Counted from the stretch's first letter, positions 18,307 to 27,122 are shown. The stretch: 64,000 nt of DNA from an uncultured Phascolarctobacterium sp. (GCF_900770955.1 NZ_CAAGLX010000014.1:1-64000), one strand, 5' to 3'. Program-made: numbers and translations. The notes: a model not told the origin generated them from the letters alone.

Positions 18307-18464
18307 TCTATACGGTTTAAATAAAAAAACAACACTCCTGAAGCTTTTCAGGATACTATAAAATTTTACATTTTTTATAGGCTGATGTCAAATTTTATGG
18401 ACAAAAAACTACAATTAAGTGTAATTATAAGGGCTAAAAGACGTATCATAGTTACAATCTTTAC

Positions 18465-18521
18465 AAACTTACCAAAGTTTAAAAATAATTCACGATTAAT
18501 ACGTGGAGAATAGTATATAAT
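18465..18521 (+). promoter_or_regulatory. fabK upstream region with dyad and -10 box
   Basis: AAACTT and AAGTTT form an interrupted dyad at 18465-18480, and TATAAT lies at 18516-18521. No convincing -35 box is spaced correctly, so an activator or a weak promoter is possible. The dyad could be an operator for a fatty-acid regulator such as FabT or FapR, but it does not match their sites well enough to name one. Confidence 0.4.
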
Positions 18522-18552
18522 AGGCGTGTAAAATTGTTGCGAGGTGATTATA

Positions 18553-19497
18553 ATGAAAACTAAATTAACTGAGCTCTTAGGTATAAAATATCCTGTTATC
18601 CAAGGCGGTATGGCATGGACGAGTGACGCTGTGCTGGCTGCTGCTGTTTCCAACGCCGGCGGTGCGGGCATCATCGGCAGCGGCGGACGTACTGTGGAAT
18701 GGACGCGTGACGAGGTGCGTAAGGCAAAAGCTCTGACTGATAAGCCCTTTGGTGTTAACGTTATGCTGATGGCACCGAACATTGCGGAAATTATTGCCAT
18801 GCTGTGCGAGGAAAAGGTAGCCTTTGTTACCTTGGGCGCAGGAAATCCTGTACCGCATATTCCTGCCTTCCATGCTGCAGGCATCAAGGTTATCCCTGTA
18901 GTGCCTAACGTTAAGCTGGCTAAGCGTATTGAAGCTGCCGGCGCTGACGCTATGGTTGTTGAGGGCATGGAGGCTGGCGGTCACATCGGCAAGCAGACTA
19001 CTATGGCGCTGATGGAAAACGTGCTGCCGCAGATTAAATCTGTTCCGGTGCTTGTTGCCGGCGGTATCAGCGACGGCCGTGCGCTGGCAGCAGCTTTGCT
19101 GATGGGTGCCGCAGGTGTGCAGATGGGCAGCCGTTTCCTGCTGACTGAGGAATGCCCGGCAAATCCTGTTGCCAAGGAGGCTATTGTTAAGGCAACCGAT
19201 ACTGACAGCGTAGCAACCGGCTACAGCCGTAATCTTGGTGTACGCTGTCTTTCCAACGCTTTTACCGATGCTTATACTGCGCGTGAAATCGCCGGTGCTC
19301 CCAAAGAAGAGCTGATGGCGATGGGTACAGGCACTAACCGCAGAGGTCTGGTGGAAGGCGATGTTACCAACGGCACTGTTATGTGCGGTCAGAGCCTGAA
19401 TGTACTGAACGATATTCTGCCCTGCAAGGATGTTATGGAGCGTATCATTGCGGAAGCTAAAGAGGCTATTGCCAACGTACAGAAAATAGAGCTGTAA
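18553..19497 (+). CDS. fabK: Enoyl-ACP reductase II (FabK-type flavoprotein)
   Basis: The 314-residue protein closely follows the FabK pattern: 'LLGIKYPVIQGGMAW', 'NAGGAGIIGSGG', 'DKPFGVNVMLM', 'VVEGMEAGGHIGK', 'VPVLVAGGISDGRALAAALLMGAAGVQMGSRF' region, an FMN-binding TIM barrel. FabK reduces enoyl-ACP with NAD(P)H in fatty acid synthesis and replaces FabI in many Firmicutes. It is related to nitronate monooxygenases, which are the alternative. I start at ATG 18553 behind GAGGTGAT rather than at the GTG three codons earlier. It stands alone here, not in a fab cluster. Confidence 0.88.
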   Translation: MKTKLTELLGIKYPVIQGGMAWTSDAVLAAAVSNAGGAGIIGSGGRTVEWTRDEVRKAKALTDKPFGVNVMLMAPNIAEIIAMLCEEKVAFVTLGAGNPVPHIPAFHAAGIKVIPVVPNVKLAKRIEAAGADAMVVEGMEAGGHIGKQTTMALMENVLPQIKSVPVLVAGGISDGRALAAALLMGAAGVQMGSRFLLTEECPANPVAKEAIVKATDTDSVATGYSRNLGVRCLSNAFTDAYTAREIAGAPKEELMAMGTGTNRRGLVEGDVTNGTVMCGQSLNVLNDILPCKDVMERIIAEAKEAIANVQKIEL

Positions 19498-19507
19498 TTT
19501 TTACAGT

Positions 19508-19549
19508 AAAAAGCATGCATTGCTGTCATAAGCGGTGCATGCTTTTTTT
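19508..19549. terminator. Bidirectional terminator between fabK and the MocR gene
   Basis: AAAAGCATGCA and TGCATGCTTTTTTT form the base of a hairpin. The plus-strand reading ends in seven T residues. The minus-strand reading also ends in a T-run (TTTTTACTG), so it can serve both convergent genes. Confidence 0.85.
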
Positions 19550-19577
19550 GATGCGCTTCAATCTGGTCTGTATTTAT

Positions 19578-20987
19578 TCAGCTTATCTGGTTACATTCGG
19601 GGAAGAGGCTGCTTAATCTTTCTATTACTGCGGTGATTTTATCTGCTTCAATCGCGGCGTAATTGATAACGAGCGTGCAGCCGTTCTTTTCCTCTGTATT
19701 ATGGCTGTAATCGGAATAAAAGGAAAGGCACATGTCTGCTGCGAGGGCAGCCTTGCGTACCTCTGCTTCCGTCAGTTTGGTGTTGATATGCAGTACGAAA
19801 TGCGTACCGGCGTTGCGTTCGGTAATCTGCGAAACAGCGGCCAGCGGTGAGGCGTGGATGGCTGCCAAAATTTTGTGGCGCTGCTCGCGGTAGTAGTTTT
19901 TCATTTTGTTGATATGGCGTTCAAAATAGCCTTCGGAAATAAAGCGTGCCAGCGTATACTGCTCGAAGCTGGATACGGTGCAGCTGTAAAAGCTCATGGT
20001 CTGCTCGTAGCGCTCCAAAAGACGCGGCGGCAGCACCATGTAGCTGATGCGCAGTGAGGGCACCAGGCTTTTGGAGAAGGTGTTCATGTAGATTACACGG
20101 CTTTGGGTATCCTGTGCGTACAGCGGCAGGATGAAGCGTCCTGTGTAGCGGAATTCGCTGTCGTAATCGTCTTCAATGATGTAGCGCTTGCGGATGCGGT
20201 TAACCCATTCAAACAGCTCCAGTCTGCGTGTTACGGGCATGACGATGCCGGTGGGGAAGTGGTTGGCGGGGGAAAGGTGCACTACGTCGGCACCGCTTTC
20301 CTCCAGCTTGTCAATCATCAGACCGTTGTCGTCAATAGGAATATACTTCCAGGGGTTGCCGAAGCTGGCGGAGATGGAGGCGAATTTTTTATACCCAGGC
20401 TCTTCAATCGCAAAGGTGCAGGCGTGGCCGAACATCTGCAGCAGACGGCCGTAAAGATATTCCGTGCCGGCGCCGATGATTATCTGCGATGGGTCAACAT
20501 CCATGGCGCGGTTGTGTGCCAGGTAGGCGGCAATAGCCTTGCGCAGCTCGTAGACGCCTTTGTAGGGAACGGTTTTGAGCAGCTCCTCGTTGTGTACGGA
20601 CAGCGTTTCGCGCATCAGGCGTGTCCAGGTCGCCAGCGGAAAGTTTTGCAGGCTGATGCGGTTGGCCTTGAAGTCGGCAAAGTATTCACGCTCCGCTGCC
20701 TCCGGCTGCATTGCTGCGGCAGCCTTGCGGCGCACGCGGTAGCTGCTGACATCCTCTACGAAGTAGCCTTTTTTTTCGCGCGATGTGATGTAGCCTTCTA
20801 CCGCCAGCTGGGCGTAAGCGTTGGCAACGGTGATGATGCCTACGCTCAGGTGCTGTGCCAGCGTGCGCTTGGAGGGCAGGCGTTCGCCTGCCTGAAGCCT
20901 GCCGCTGATGATATCCTGACGGATGCATTGGTATAAGTAATCATAGAGCGGTGTGCTGCCGCGTTTATCTAAGTCATATGTTAACAT
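19578..20987 (-). CDS. MocR/PdxR-type GntR regulator with aminotransferase-like domain
   Basis: The 469-residue protein fuses a GntR winged helix ('YLYQCIRQDIISGRLQAGERLPSKRTLAQ', about 15-70, described in parts) to a fold-type I aminotransferase domain. That domain keeps the lysine that binds pyridoxal phosphate in 'NTFSKSLVPSLRISY'. MocR proteins sense PLP or related compounds; PdxR controls pdxST, GabR controls GABA use. No pdxST genes lie nearby, and the gene is divergent from an aldehyde dehydrogenase, as in GabR-type arrangements. The target is therefore inferred to be the neighbour. Confidence 0.87.
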   Translation of the reverse strand: MLTYDLDKRGSTPLYDYLYQCIRQDIISGRLQAGERLPSKRTLAQHLSVGIITVANAYAQLAVEGYITSREKKGYFVEDVSSYRVRRKAAAAMQPEAAEREYFADFKANRISLQNFPLATWTRLMRETLSVHNEELLKTVPYKGVYELRKAIAAYLAHNRAMDVDPSQIIIGAGTEYLYGRLLQMFGHACTFAIEEPGYKKFASISASFGNPWKYIPIDDNGLMIDKLEESGADVVHLSPANHFPTGIVMPVTRRLELFEWVNRIRKRYIIEDDYDSEFRYTGRFILPLYAQDTQSRVIYMNTFSKSLVPSLRISYMVLPPRLLERYEQTMSFYSCTVSSFEQYTLARFISEGYFERHINKMKNYYREQRHKILAAIHASPLAAVSQITERNAGTHFVLHINTKLTEAEVRKAALAADMCLSFYSDYSHNTEEKNGCTLVINYAAIEADKITAVIERLSSLFPECNQIS

Positions 20988-21004
20988 AAGTGCTGTTTCT
21001 CCTT

Positions 21005-21046
21005 GGTTCTAAAATGTTTTTGCTTTTTGATTCTTTTAATAGAACC
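21005..21046. promoter_or_regulatory. Inverted repeat between the MocR regulator and aldehyde dehydrogenase
   Basis: GGTTCTA (21005-21011) and TAGAACC (21040-21046) form an inverted repeat with centres 35 bases apart in an AT-rich divergent promoter region. It is a plausible operator for the MocR-type protein, which bind widely spaced repeats as dimers. No protein evidence exists here. Confidence 0.45.
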
Positions 21047-21136
21047 ATTTTGATTATACAATAGTGACATCACAAAAACAAGTCCCGTCACAATGGCGTG
21101 AAGGGCAAGAGCCAAATGAGGAGGATTATCATTATT

Positions 21137-22624
21137 ATGGAAAAAGTAAAATTACAAGCACAATATGGTTTATACATTAACGGACAGTGGCGCAGCGCAT
21201 CTGACGGCGCCACCTATAATGCAGAAAGCCCTGCCGACGGCAGCCATCTGGCCGTCTGCGCCCAAGGCAGCCGTGAGGATGTAGAGGCAGCCTCCGCAGC
21301 AGCCTGGGAAGCCTTCAAAACCTGGAAAAAGACTACACCGGCACAGCGTGCCGCTCTGCTGAATAAAATTGCCGATATTATTGATGCCAACAAGGAGCAT
21401 CTGGCGATGGTAGAAAGCATGGATAACGGTAAGCCGATTCGTGAAACTATGAATGTAGATATCCCGATGGCGGCAGACCATTTCCGTTATTTTGCCGGCT
21501 GCATTCTGGCGGAGGAAGGTCAGGCTTCCGTACTTAACGAACAGTTCCTGTCCATCATCCTGCGTGAGCCTATCGGCGTAGTCGGCCAGATTATTCCCTG
21601 GAACTTCCCGTTCCTGATGGCAGCGTGGAAGCTGGCGCCGGTGTTGGCAGCAGGTGACTGCACCGTACTGAAGCCTTCCAAGGAAGCAAGCCTTTCCATT
21701 CTGGAATTTGCCCGTCTGATTGATGGTGTACTGCCTGCAGGCGTGTTCAATGTTATTACCGGTGCCGGCAGCAAAACTGGTCAATATATGCTGGAGCACA
21801 AGAACTTTGCCAAGCTGGCCTTTACCGGCAGTACAGAGGTTGGCCGTAATGTAGGCCTGGCTGCGGCAGAACGCATTATTCCGGCAACATTGGAGCTGGG
21901 CGGTAAGAGCGCCAATATTTATTTTGATGACTGCGACTTTGATCAGGCGATTGACGGCGCTCAATTAGGTATTCTCTTTAACCAAGGTCAGGTATGCTGT
22001 GCAGGCAGCCGTATCTTCGTGCAGGATACCATTTATGATAAATTCGTACCGGCCTTAGTCAAAGCCTTCAACAAGGTTAAGGTGGGCCTGCCCTGGAATG
22101 ATGACACTCAGATGGGTTCCCAGATTAACGAAACTCAAATCAAGAAAATCCTGAGCTATGTGGAAATTGCCAAGCAGGAGGGTGCTACGATTGCCTGCGG
22201 CGGCGAACGCTTTACCGAGGGCGAGCTGGCCAAGGGTGCTTTTATGAAGCCTACGCTGATTACCGATGTGACCAACGATATGCGTGTGGCACAGGAGGAA
22301 ATCTTCGGACCTGTTGCCGTTGTTATTAAATTCCACGATGAGGACGAGGTTGTGGCTATGGCTAATGACAGCGAATACGGTCTTGGCGGTGCTGTCTGGA
22401 CTAAGGATATCAACAAGGCTATCCGTGTGGCCCGCAAAGTGGAAACTGGCCGTATGTGGGTGAATACCTACAACCAGATTCCTGAGCATTCTCCCTTCGG
22501 CGGCTACAAAACCTCCGGCATCGGCCGTGAAACTCACAAGATGATTTTGAACCACTATACACAAGTGAAAAATATTATGATTAATCTCAGTTATGCTCCT
22601 TCTGGGTTTTATCCTCAGGACTGA
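21137..22624 (+). CDS. NAD(P)-dependent aldehyde dehydrogenase
   Basis: The 495-residue protein is a typical aldehyde dehydrogenase: 'PWNFPFLMAAWKLAPVLAAGD', the NAD-binding 'FTGSTEVGRNVG', catalytic Glu in 'LELGGKSANIYFDD', catalytic Cys in 'NQGQVCCAGSRIFV', and 'EEIFGPVAVV'. The C-terminal 'APSGFYPQD' fits the acetaldehyde/chloroacetaldehyde group. I use ATG 21137, twelve bases after GAGGAGG; longer in-frame starts add a non-conserved 'MRRIIII' stretch. The divergent MocR-type gene may control it. The exact aldehyde is unknown. Confidence 0.9.
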   Translation: MEKVKLQAQYGLYINGQWRSASDGATYNAESPADGSHLAVCAQGSREDVEAASAAAWEAFKTWKKTTPAQRAALLNKIADIIDANKEHLAMVESMDNGKPIRETMNVDIPMAADHFRYFAGCILAEEGQASVLNEQFLSIILREPIGVVGQIIPWNFPFLMAAWKLAPVLAAGDCTVLKPSKEASLSILEFARLIDGVLPAGVFNVITGAGSKTGQYMLEHKNFAKLAFTGSTEVGRNVGLAAAERIIPATLELGGKSANIYFDDCDFDQAIDGAQLGILFNQGQVCCAGSRIFVQDTIYDKFVPALVKAFNKVKVGLPWNDDTQMGSQINETQIKKILSYVEIAKQEGATIACGGERFTEGELAKGAFMKPTLITDVTNDMRVAQEEIFGPVAVVIKFHDEDEVVAMANDSEYGLGGAVWTKDINKAIRVARKVETGRMWVNTYNQIPEHSPFGGYKTSGIGRETHKMILNHYTQVKNIMINLSYAPSGFYPQD

Positions 22625-22659
22625 CGATTAATATACAGGATTATTCCTGATTAGTTGCG

Positions 22660-22695
22660 CAAAAAAAGCTCCGGCGGTTGCCGGAGCTTTTTTGC
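22660..22695. terminator. Bidirectional terminator (aldehyde dehydrogenase / pentapeptide gene)
   Basis: AGCTCCGGC and GCCGGAGCT form a 9-bp stem around GGTT. It has A7 on the left and T6 on the right, so it can end transcripts from both sides. Confidence 0.9.
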
Positions 22696-22710
22696 TGTAT
22701 GTATTACGCT

Positions 22711-23463
22711 TTATTTATCCAATTTCACATTATCCATAAATGCTGTGCCGAATTGCGTGTAGTTCATTTCCGCACCGCGCAGGTCGGCGTATTCCAGCAT
22801 TGCTTTATCCAGCAACGCCTTGTCCAGCTTGCTGTTGTTCAGGCTGCTGTGACCGAGCTTGCTGCTGCGCAGGTCGGCATCCGTCAGGTCGCTGCGCTCC
22901 AGATGGCTGCTGTACAAGTTTGCTCCATGAAAAACAGCGTTTTTCAGGCTGGCACGGCGCAGCCAGCTGTAGGGCAGGTTGGCAAAGCTGAAGTCGGCGT
23001 AGTCAGCCTGTACGCCGTCCATAGAAGCCTCCTGAGCTTTTACCTGCTGCAAATTAGCGTTCAGCAGGTGTGCGTTGCGCAACTGGCAGCGGTTGAGATA
23101 TGCTCCCTGCAGGCTGGCGTTGGTAAAATCGCTCCCGAACGCATTGGCATAGCGCAGGTTAGCATAGGTCAGATCAGCACCGCGCAGGCTGGCGTGAGGC
23201 AGCAGCGCATTCTGGAAGCAGGCATCCTGCAGCTTGGCTTTATCCAGCTTGGTAGAGTCAAGGCGTGCTTCCGTAAAATCGGTGTTGGTAAAATCGCGGC
23301 CGGATAAATCCATTCCCGATAAATCGGCACCGGAAAGGTCACCGCCGGGGCAGCTTGCTCCGTTCAGTACCGCATGCAAATCACTGTTGCTGTAGGCAAG
23401 CGCTGTGCTGCTGATGCCAATAGCCAGAAGCGTAAGCAAAGTCTTGAAAATATTATTACGCAT
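22711..23463 (-). CDS. Secreted pentapeptide-repeat protein
   Basis: The 250-residue protein has a signal peptide (KTLLTLLAIGISSTALA) and then is almost wholly built of pentapeptide repeats of the A(D/N)LXX type, for example 'ADLSGMDLSGRDFTNTDF' and 'ADLRSSKLGHSSL'. Such repeats fold into a right-handed quadrilateral beta-helix. Export to the periplasm or outside is predicted from the signal. Function is not known; DNA-mimic gyrase protectors of this fold are cytoplasmic and so are a poor model. The start at 23463 is set by CAGGAGG. The start lies inside the end of the upstream HAD gene. Confidence 0.85.
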   Translation of the reverse strand: MRNNIFKTLLTLLAIGISSTALAYSNSDLHAVLNGASCPGGDLSGADLSGMDLSGRDFTNTDFTEARLDSTKLDKAKLQDACFQNALLPHASLRGADLTYANLRYANAFGSDFTNASLQGAYLNRCQLRNAHLLNANLQQVKAQEASMDGVQADYADFSFANLPYSWLRRASLKNAVFHGANLYSSHLERSDLTDADLRSSKLGHSSLNNSKLDKALLDKAMLEYADLRGAEMNYTQFGTAFMDNVKLDK

Positions 23464-24175
23464 TTTGGCCTCCTGTATAGCTTGCTGCTTCATCAAATAA
23501 AAGCTCCAGCTGCTTGGGATCATCCGGCAGACAGTCGATTATCTTCCAGGGCTTGACTTCAGCAAAATCCTCGGGCTTATAGCCGGAGCCTTCCAAAATA
23601 ATCAGGCAGGGAGCGCCGATAGCATTGGCGCAGCGCACGTCGTTAGGCGTATCACCGATGAAAATAAGCTCGTTGGGCTTAGCCTCTTCGTTTTGCATAT
23701 ACAGGCGATGGAAAGCGACCTTGGCCAGCATTTCACGGTTTTCGCTGATTTCGCCAAAAACACTGTGCTCGTGGTTAAAATATTGGTCCAGACCGAAATG
23801 CTGCAGCTTGAGATGGGCGCCGGTGCTGGTGTTGCCGGTGAGCAGGCAGTTGCAGTAACGGCTGTCCGGGCGACAAAAATATTCCAGCGTTTTCTCGACG
23901 TTTTTCAAAACGCGGCCCTTGTGCAGCGGCAGCTGCCTGGGCAGCTCCATATGGTAGCGGATAAGCAGACCTGCTGCTTCCGCGCTGTTACAGCGTCCGC
24001 GCAGACGGGTAACAACGCTTTTGATAATATCCGAGTCAGTGCGTCCTGCCAGGGATTTGTTGAAATCGAAGGCATCGAGGAAATAATAGTCCTTAATAAC
24101 CTTAATCATGGCATCCTTGCCGGCACCGCCGGAAAGAATAAGTGTGCCGTCTACATCCCACATTAAATACTTCAT
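23456..24175 (-). CDS. HAD-superfamily hydrolase (phosphatase)
   Basis: This 239-residue protein has HAD motif I 'WDVDGTLILSGGAG' at the start, motif II near 'CLLTGNTSTG', and motif IV 'FIGDTPNDVRCANAIG', so it should hydrolyse a phosphate ester. The cap is of the helical (subfamily IA) kind. The ATG at 24175 is set by AAAGGAG. The gene overlaps the pentapeptide-repeat gene by 8 bases, so both are probably made from one mRNA. The substrate is unknown. Confidence 0.87.
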   Translation of the reverse strand: MKYLMWDVDGTLILSGGAGKDAMIKVIKDYYFLDAFDFNKSLAGRTDSDIIKSVVTRLRGRCNSAEAAGLLIRYHMELPRQLPLHKGRVLKNVEKTLEYFCRPDSRYCNCLLTGNTSTGAHLKLQHFGLDQYFNHEHSVFGEISENREMLAKVAFHRLYMQNEEAKPNELIFIGDTPNDVRCANAIGAPCLIILEGSGYKPEDFAEVKPWKIIDCLPDDPKQLELLFDEAASYTGGQNA

Positions 24176-24199
24176 GTGAAAAATCTCCTTTGGTTTAAG

Positions 24200-24229
24200 A
24201 AAAAACAGGGGCTGTTCATACAACCCCTG
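24200..24229 (-). terminator. Terminator after the SpeD-like gene
   Basis: CAGGGG and CCCCTG bound a hairpin whose inner part also pairs (TGTT/AACA-like). On the minus strand it is followed by TTTTTTCTT. It lies between the SpeD-like gene and the HAD gene. Confidence 0.75.
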
Positions 24230-24253
24230 GAAAAGTTTATCTTACAGTCCCGT

Positions 24254-24736
24254 TTAGATGCCACGGGGCTTGAGCATCATTTTTTTCAGTTGAGCGCCGA
24301 CATTTTTGGTAACGTTCTGGGTGCGGCGGATGAACTTGATGTTGGAGCGATGGTTAGGCTTCATATCGTATTTGCTGCCGAAATCACCGCGGTCCAGCAG
24401 GGTGATTTTAGCTTTGTCGCAGTCAAAGGCACTGCGCAGATAACGTGCCATTCCTGCCGGGTCGGCATCGTCGTAGCAGCTGAAAATATCTGCCGCAATA
24501 AAGCCGAGCTTAGGATATACATGCAGAGTTACATGGCCTTGCTTGCAGAGTGCGGAGATAGAATATTCGCTTTGGCCTTCTTCCTGACAAACAAGCAGCT
24601 CACGGCTGTTCATATGGTATTCATCGCAGCCTTCCTGCAGCAGAGTCTTTGCCTTTTCGGTGTCGTTGACTTCGTTTACGCCGCAGTTATACATATCTAT
24701 GGCAATTAATTTTCCTGTAAATTTCTTGGGTTGCAT
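24254..24736 (-). CDS. AdoMet decarboxylase-like protein lacking the pyruvoyl serine
   Basis: The 160-residue protein aligns by eye with bacterial SpeD: 'GKLIAIDMYNCG' near the start and 'GHVTLHVYPKLGFIAADIFSC' in the middle, matching the SpeD motif ESH(L/I)(S/T)IHTWPEYGYAAID(L/V)(Y/F)TC. In active SpeD the Glu-Ser bond is cut and the Ser becomes the pyruvoyl cofactor. Here those residues are Gln66-Gly67 (codons CAA GGC), while the catalytic His (H72) and Cys (C87) remain. A basic tail of about 40 residues is added. The protein cannot mature in the usual way, so decarboxylase activity is doubtful. No speE is nearby. GAGGAG precedes the ATG. Confidence 0.8.
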   Translation of the reverse strand: MQPKKFTGKLIAIDMYNCGVNEVNDTEKAKTLLQEGCDEYHMNSRELLVCQEEGQSEYSISALCKQGHVTLHVYPKLGFIAADIFSCYDDADPAGMARYLRSAFDCDKAKITLLDRGDFGSKYDMKPNHRSNIKFIRRTQNVTKNVGAQLKKMMLKPRGI

Positions 24737-24956
24737 GTTTTAAACTCCTCATACTTATAATTACAATAATACAATGCCGGTTCAGTCCCAATATAAGCAA
24801 AGCAACTGATTTACCGGAAACAATATATAGTGTATATCTCATTCAATTATAGCGAAAATTATAATACTTGTAAAGTCAAATTACTATCCTAATTGAGAAA
24901 ACTATGTTATAATAATAGCTATAGTTAAAACATTTGTTTTGTGTGGCGGTGAGAAA

Positions 24957-27122
24957 ATGGAAAAGCTGGAAGCGATAGTTGATGATATAGTGTTTCAAAG
25001 TGATGACGGCATGTTCAGTGTGCTGCGTATGGAAAGCAAGGCACAGGGACGCTTTACTGCTGTTTATCATGGCAATGCGCCGTATATGGGCGAAAATGTG
25101 GCTATGGAGGGCAGTTGGATTGAGCATGCGAGATTCGGCAGACAATTTGATATACAGTCACTGCAGGTTTTGCAGCCGACTTCGGTAGCAGGCATTGAAC
25201 GCTTTCTGGCTTCCGGCGCGGTGAAGGGGGTCGGCCCGGTAACGGCAGCAAGAATTGTCGAAGCCTTCGGAACGGATACGCTGGAAGTTTTAGGCACCTA
25301 TCCCGAACGCCTGGCACAGGTACGCGGCATCAGCGCCAAAAAAGCGGCAGCTATCGGTGAATCCTATAGCCAGCTTTCCGGCCTGCGCGAGCTGATGGTG
25401 TTTTTGGAAGCGCACGGAGTGAGCAGCGGTTATGCGGCACGCCTGCAGGCAACCTACGGTGCTACGGCGATTACCCGTATCAAGGAAAACCCCTACAGTC
25501 TGGCAGAGGATATTACCGGCATCGGCTTTAAGACTGCGGACCGCATTGCTATGGCTATGGGCATGGAGCATGACTGCGAGGCACGCTTGCGTGCAGGCAT
25601 TGCCTACGCGCTGACGCAGGCAGCAGGCGTGGGGCACACCTGCGTGCCGGAGGAGCTGCTGGTGCGTGAAACGGCAAGAGCACTGGCTGTAGACAGCGCC
25701 ATGGTGCAGGAGGTTTTCGGCAGCCTGCTGGAGCAGGATTTGCTGCGTACGGAGGAAATGGGCGGCATACGGCTGATATATCCCGAATATCTGTATACGG
25801 CGGAGGTACAGACAGCACGCCGTCTGCTGAAGCTGCGTGATCAGGCGAAGCCGGTGACACGTGTAAATGCCGATGATGTTATTGCCCAATGGGAGCGTGA
25901 TGCCGGTATTACGTTGGCGGAGGCGCAGCGACAGGCGATTTATGCTTCGCTGGAGCATGGTGTTTTTGTTCTTACCGGCGGTCCCGGTACAGGTAAAACA
26001 ACTGTTGTCAAAGGCATTCTGAACGTTCTGGAGCAGGCGGGCTGCCGTATTCTGCTGGCAGCGCCTACCGGACGCGCCGCACGCAGACTGGCGGATTCTG
26101 CCGGTCATCCTGCAGCAACGGTACACCGTCTGCTGGAATATCAGCCTACGGGTGACGGCCTGTGCTTTGGCAAGGATGACAGCGATCCCCTTGATGCGGA
26201 AGCGATTATTATTGACGAGGCTTCCATGCTCGATATTACTCTGACCTATCATCTGCTTAAAGCGGTTCCCGGCGGCTGCCGGCTGATTTTTGTCGGTGAC
26301 GTGGACCAGCTGCCGTCCGTGGGTGCAGGCTCGGTGCTCAAGGATATGATACGTTCGGATAAGATGCCTGTTGTACGCCTGGAGAATGTTTTCCGTCAGG
26401 CAGAGGTCAGTCCGATTGTCCGCAATGCCCATAAGATTAACCGTGGACAGATGCCGGAATTTCTTGCCGGTTCAGGCAGTGAGTTTGCCTTGGAGGAATT
26501 TGCCAATGAGCAGGATGCTGCGGAATTTGTGGCGCGTACCTATGCCGAGCTTACGTCCGGCGGTGACTGGCGCAGGGTGCAGGTGCTGACACCGATGCAC
26601 AAGAATCCCTGCGGCGTGCAGAATCTGAATAAGCTGTTGCAAAAATATCTTAATCCGCCGTCTGCTGCCAAGCCGGAGGTAAACATACCTGGCAACGTGC
26701 TGCGTGTAGGCGACAAGGTTATGCAGATTCGCAATAACTATGAAAAGGATGTTTTCAACGGCGACATCGGCCGTGTAATTAAGATAGACGGAAAAAATGT
26801 TACGGTGTCCTTCCCGGAGCGTCCGGAAGGTGATTACGTTACCTACGCTCAGGGTGAGGTGGAGGAGCTGCAGCTGGCGTACGCTATGAGCGTGCATAAG
26901 TCACAGGGCAGCGAATATCCTTGTGTTATCTTGCTCATGGTGCAGAGCCATTACATCATGCTGCAGCGTAACCTGCTGTATACGGCTGTGACGAGAGCCA
27001 AGGAAAGAGTGCTGATTGTCGGCAGCAAAAATGCGGTGCGTACCGCTGTGGAAAATGATAAGACAAAGAGGCGTTACAGCCTGCTGGCTGAGCGGCTGCA
27101 GGAAAGCAGCGAGGTGTTCTGA
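24957..27122 (+). CDS. recD2: RecD2 family DNA helicase
   Basis: The 721-residue protein has an N-terminal OB-like region, helix-hairpin-helix repeats ('VKGVGPVTAARIVEAFG', 'VRGISAKKAAAIGE'), then helicase motifs: Walker A 'GGPGTGKTTVVKG' (about 345), 'IIIDEASMLD', 'GDVDQLPSVG', and C-terminal 'YAMSVHKSQGSEYP' and 'AVTRAKERV'. RecD2 is a 5'-3' superfamily 1B helicase acting in DNA repair without RecBC. I use ATG 24957; the frame opens six codons earlier. The stop overlaps the comF start by one base. Confidence 0.95.
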   Translation: MEKLEAIVDDIVFQSDDGMFSVLRMESKAQGRFTAVYHGNAPYMGENVAMEGSWIEHARFGRQFDIQSLQVLQPTSVAGIERFLASGAVKGVGPVTAARIVEAFGTDTLEVLGTYPERLAQVRGISAKKAAAIGESYSQLSGLRELMVFLEAHGVSSGYAARLQATYGATAITRIKENPYSLAEDITGIGFKTADRIAMAMGMEHDCEARLRAGIAYALTQAAGVGHTCVPEELLVRETARALAVDSAMVQEVFGSLLEQDLLRTEEMGGIRLIYPEYLYTAEVQTARRLLKLRDQAKPVTRVNADDVIAQWERDAGITLAEAQRQAIYASLEHGVFVLTGGPGTGKTTVVKGILNVLEQAGCRILLAAPTGRAARRLADSAGHPAATVHRLLEYQPTGDGLCFGKDDSDPLDAEAIIIDEASMLDITLTYHLLKAVPGGCRLIFVGDVDQLPSVGAGSVLKDMIRSDKMPVVRLENVFRQAEVSPIVRNAHKINRGQMPEFLAGSGSEFALEEFANEQDAAEFVARTYAELTSGGDWRRVQVLTPMHKNPCGVQNLNKLLQKYLNPPSAAKPEVNIPGNVLRVGDKVMQIRNNYEKDVFNGDIGRVIKIDGKNVTVSFPERPEGDYVTYAQGEVEELQLAYAMSVHKSQGSEYPCVILLMVQSHYIMLQRNLLYTAVTRAKERVLIVGSKNAVRTAVENDKTKRRYSLLAERLQESSEVF

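Noticed and set aside
18553..19497. Nitronate monooxygenase as the main call
   Set aside because: The N-terminal and glycine-rich motifs follow FabK of streptococci much more closely, although the families are related.
19578..20987. Naming the MocR-type regulator pdxR
   Set aside because: No pdxS/pdxT genes are nearby and the divergent neighbour is an aldehyde dehydrogenase, so the specific name is not supported.
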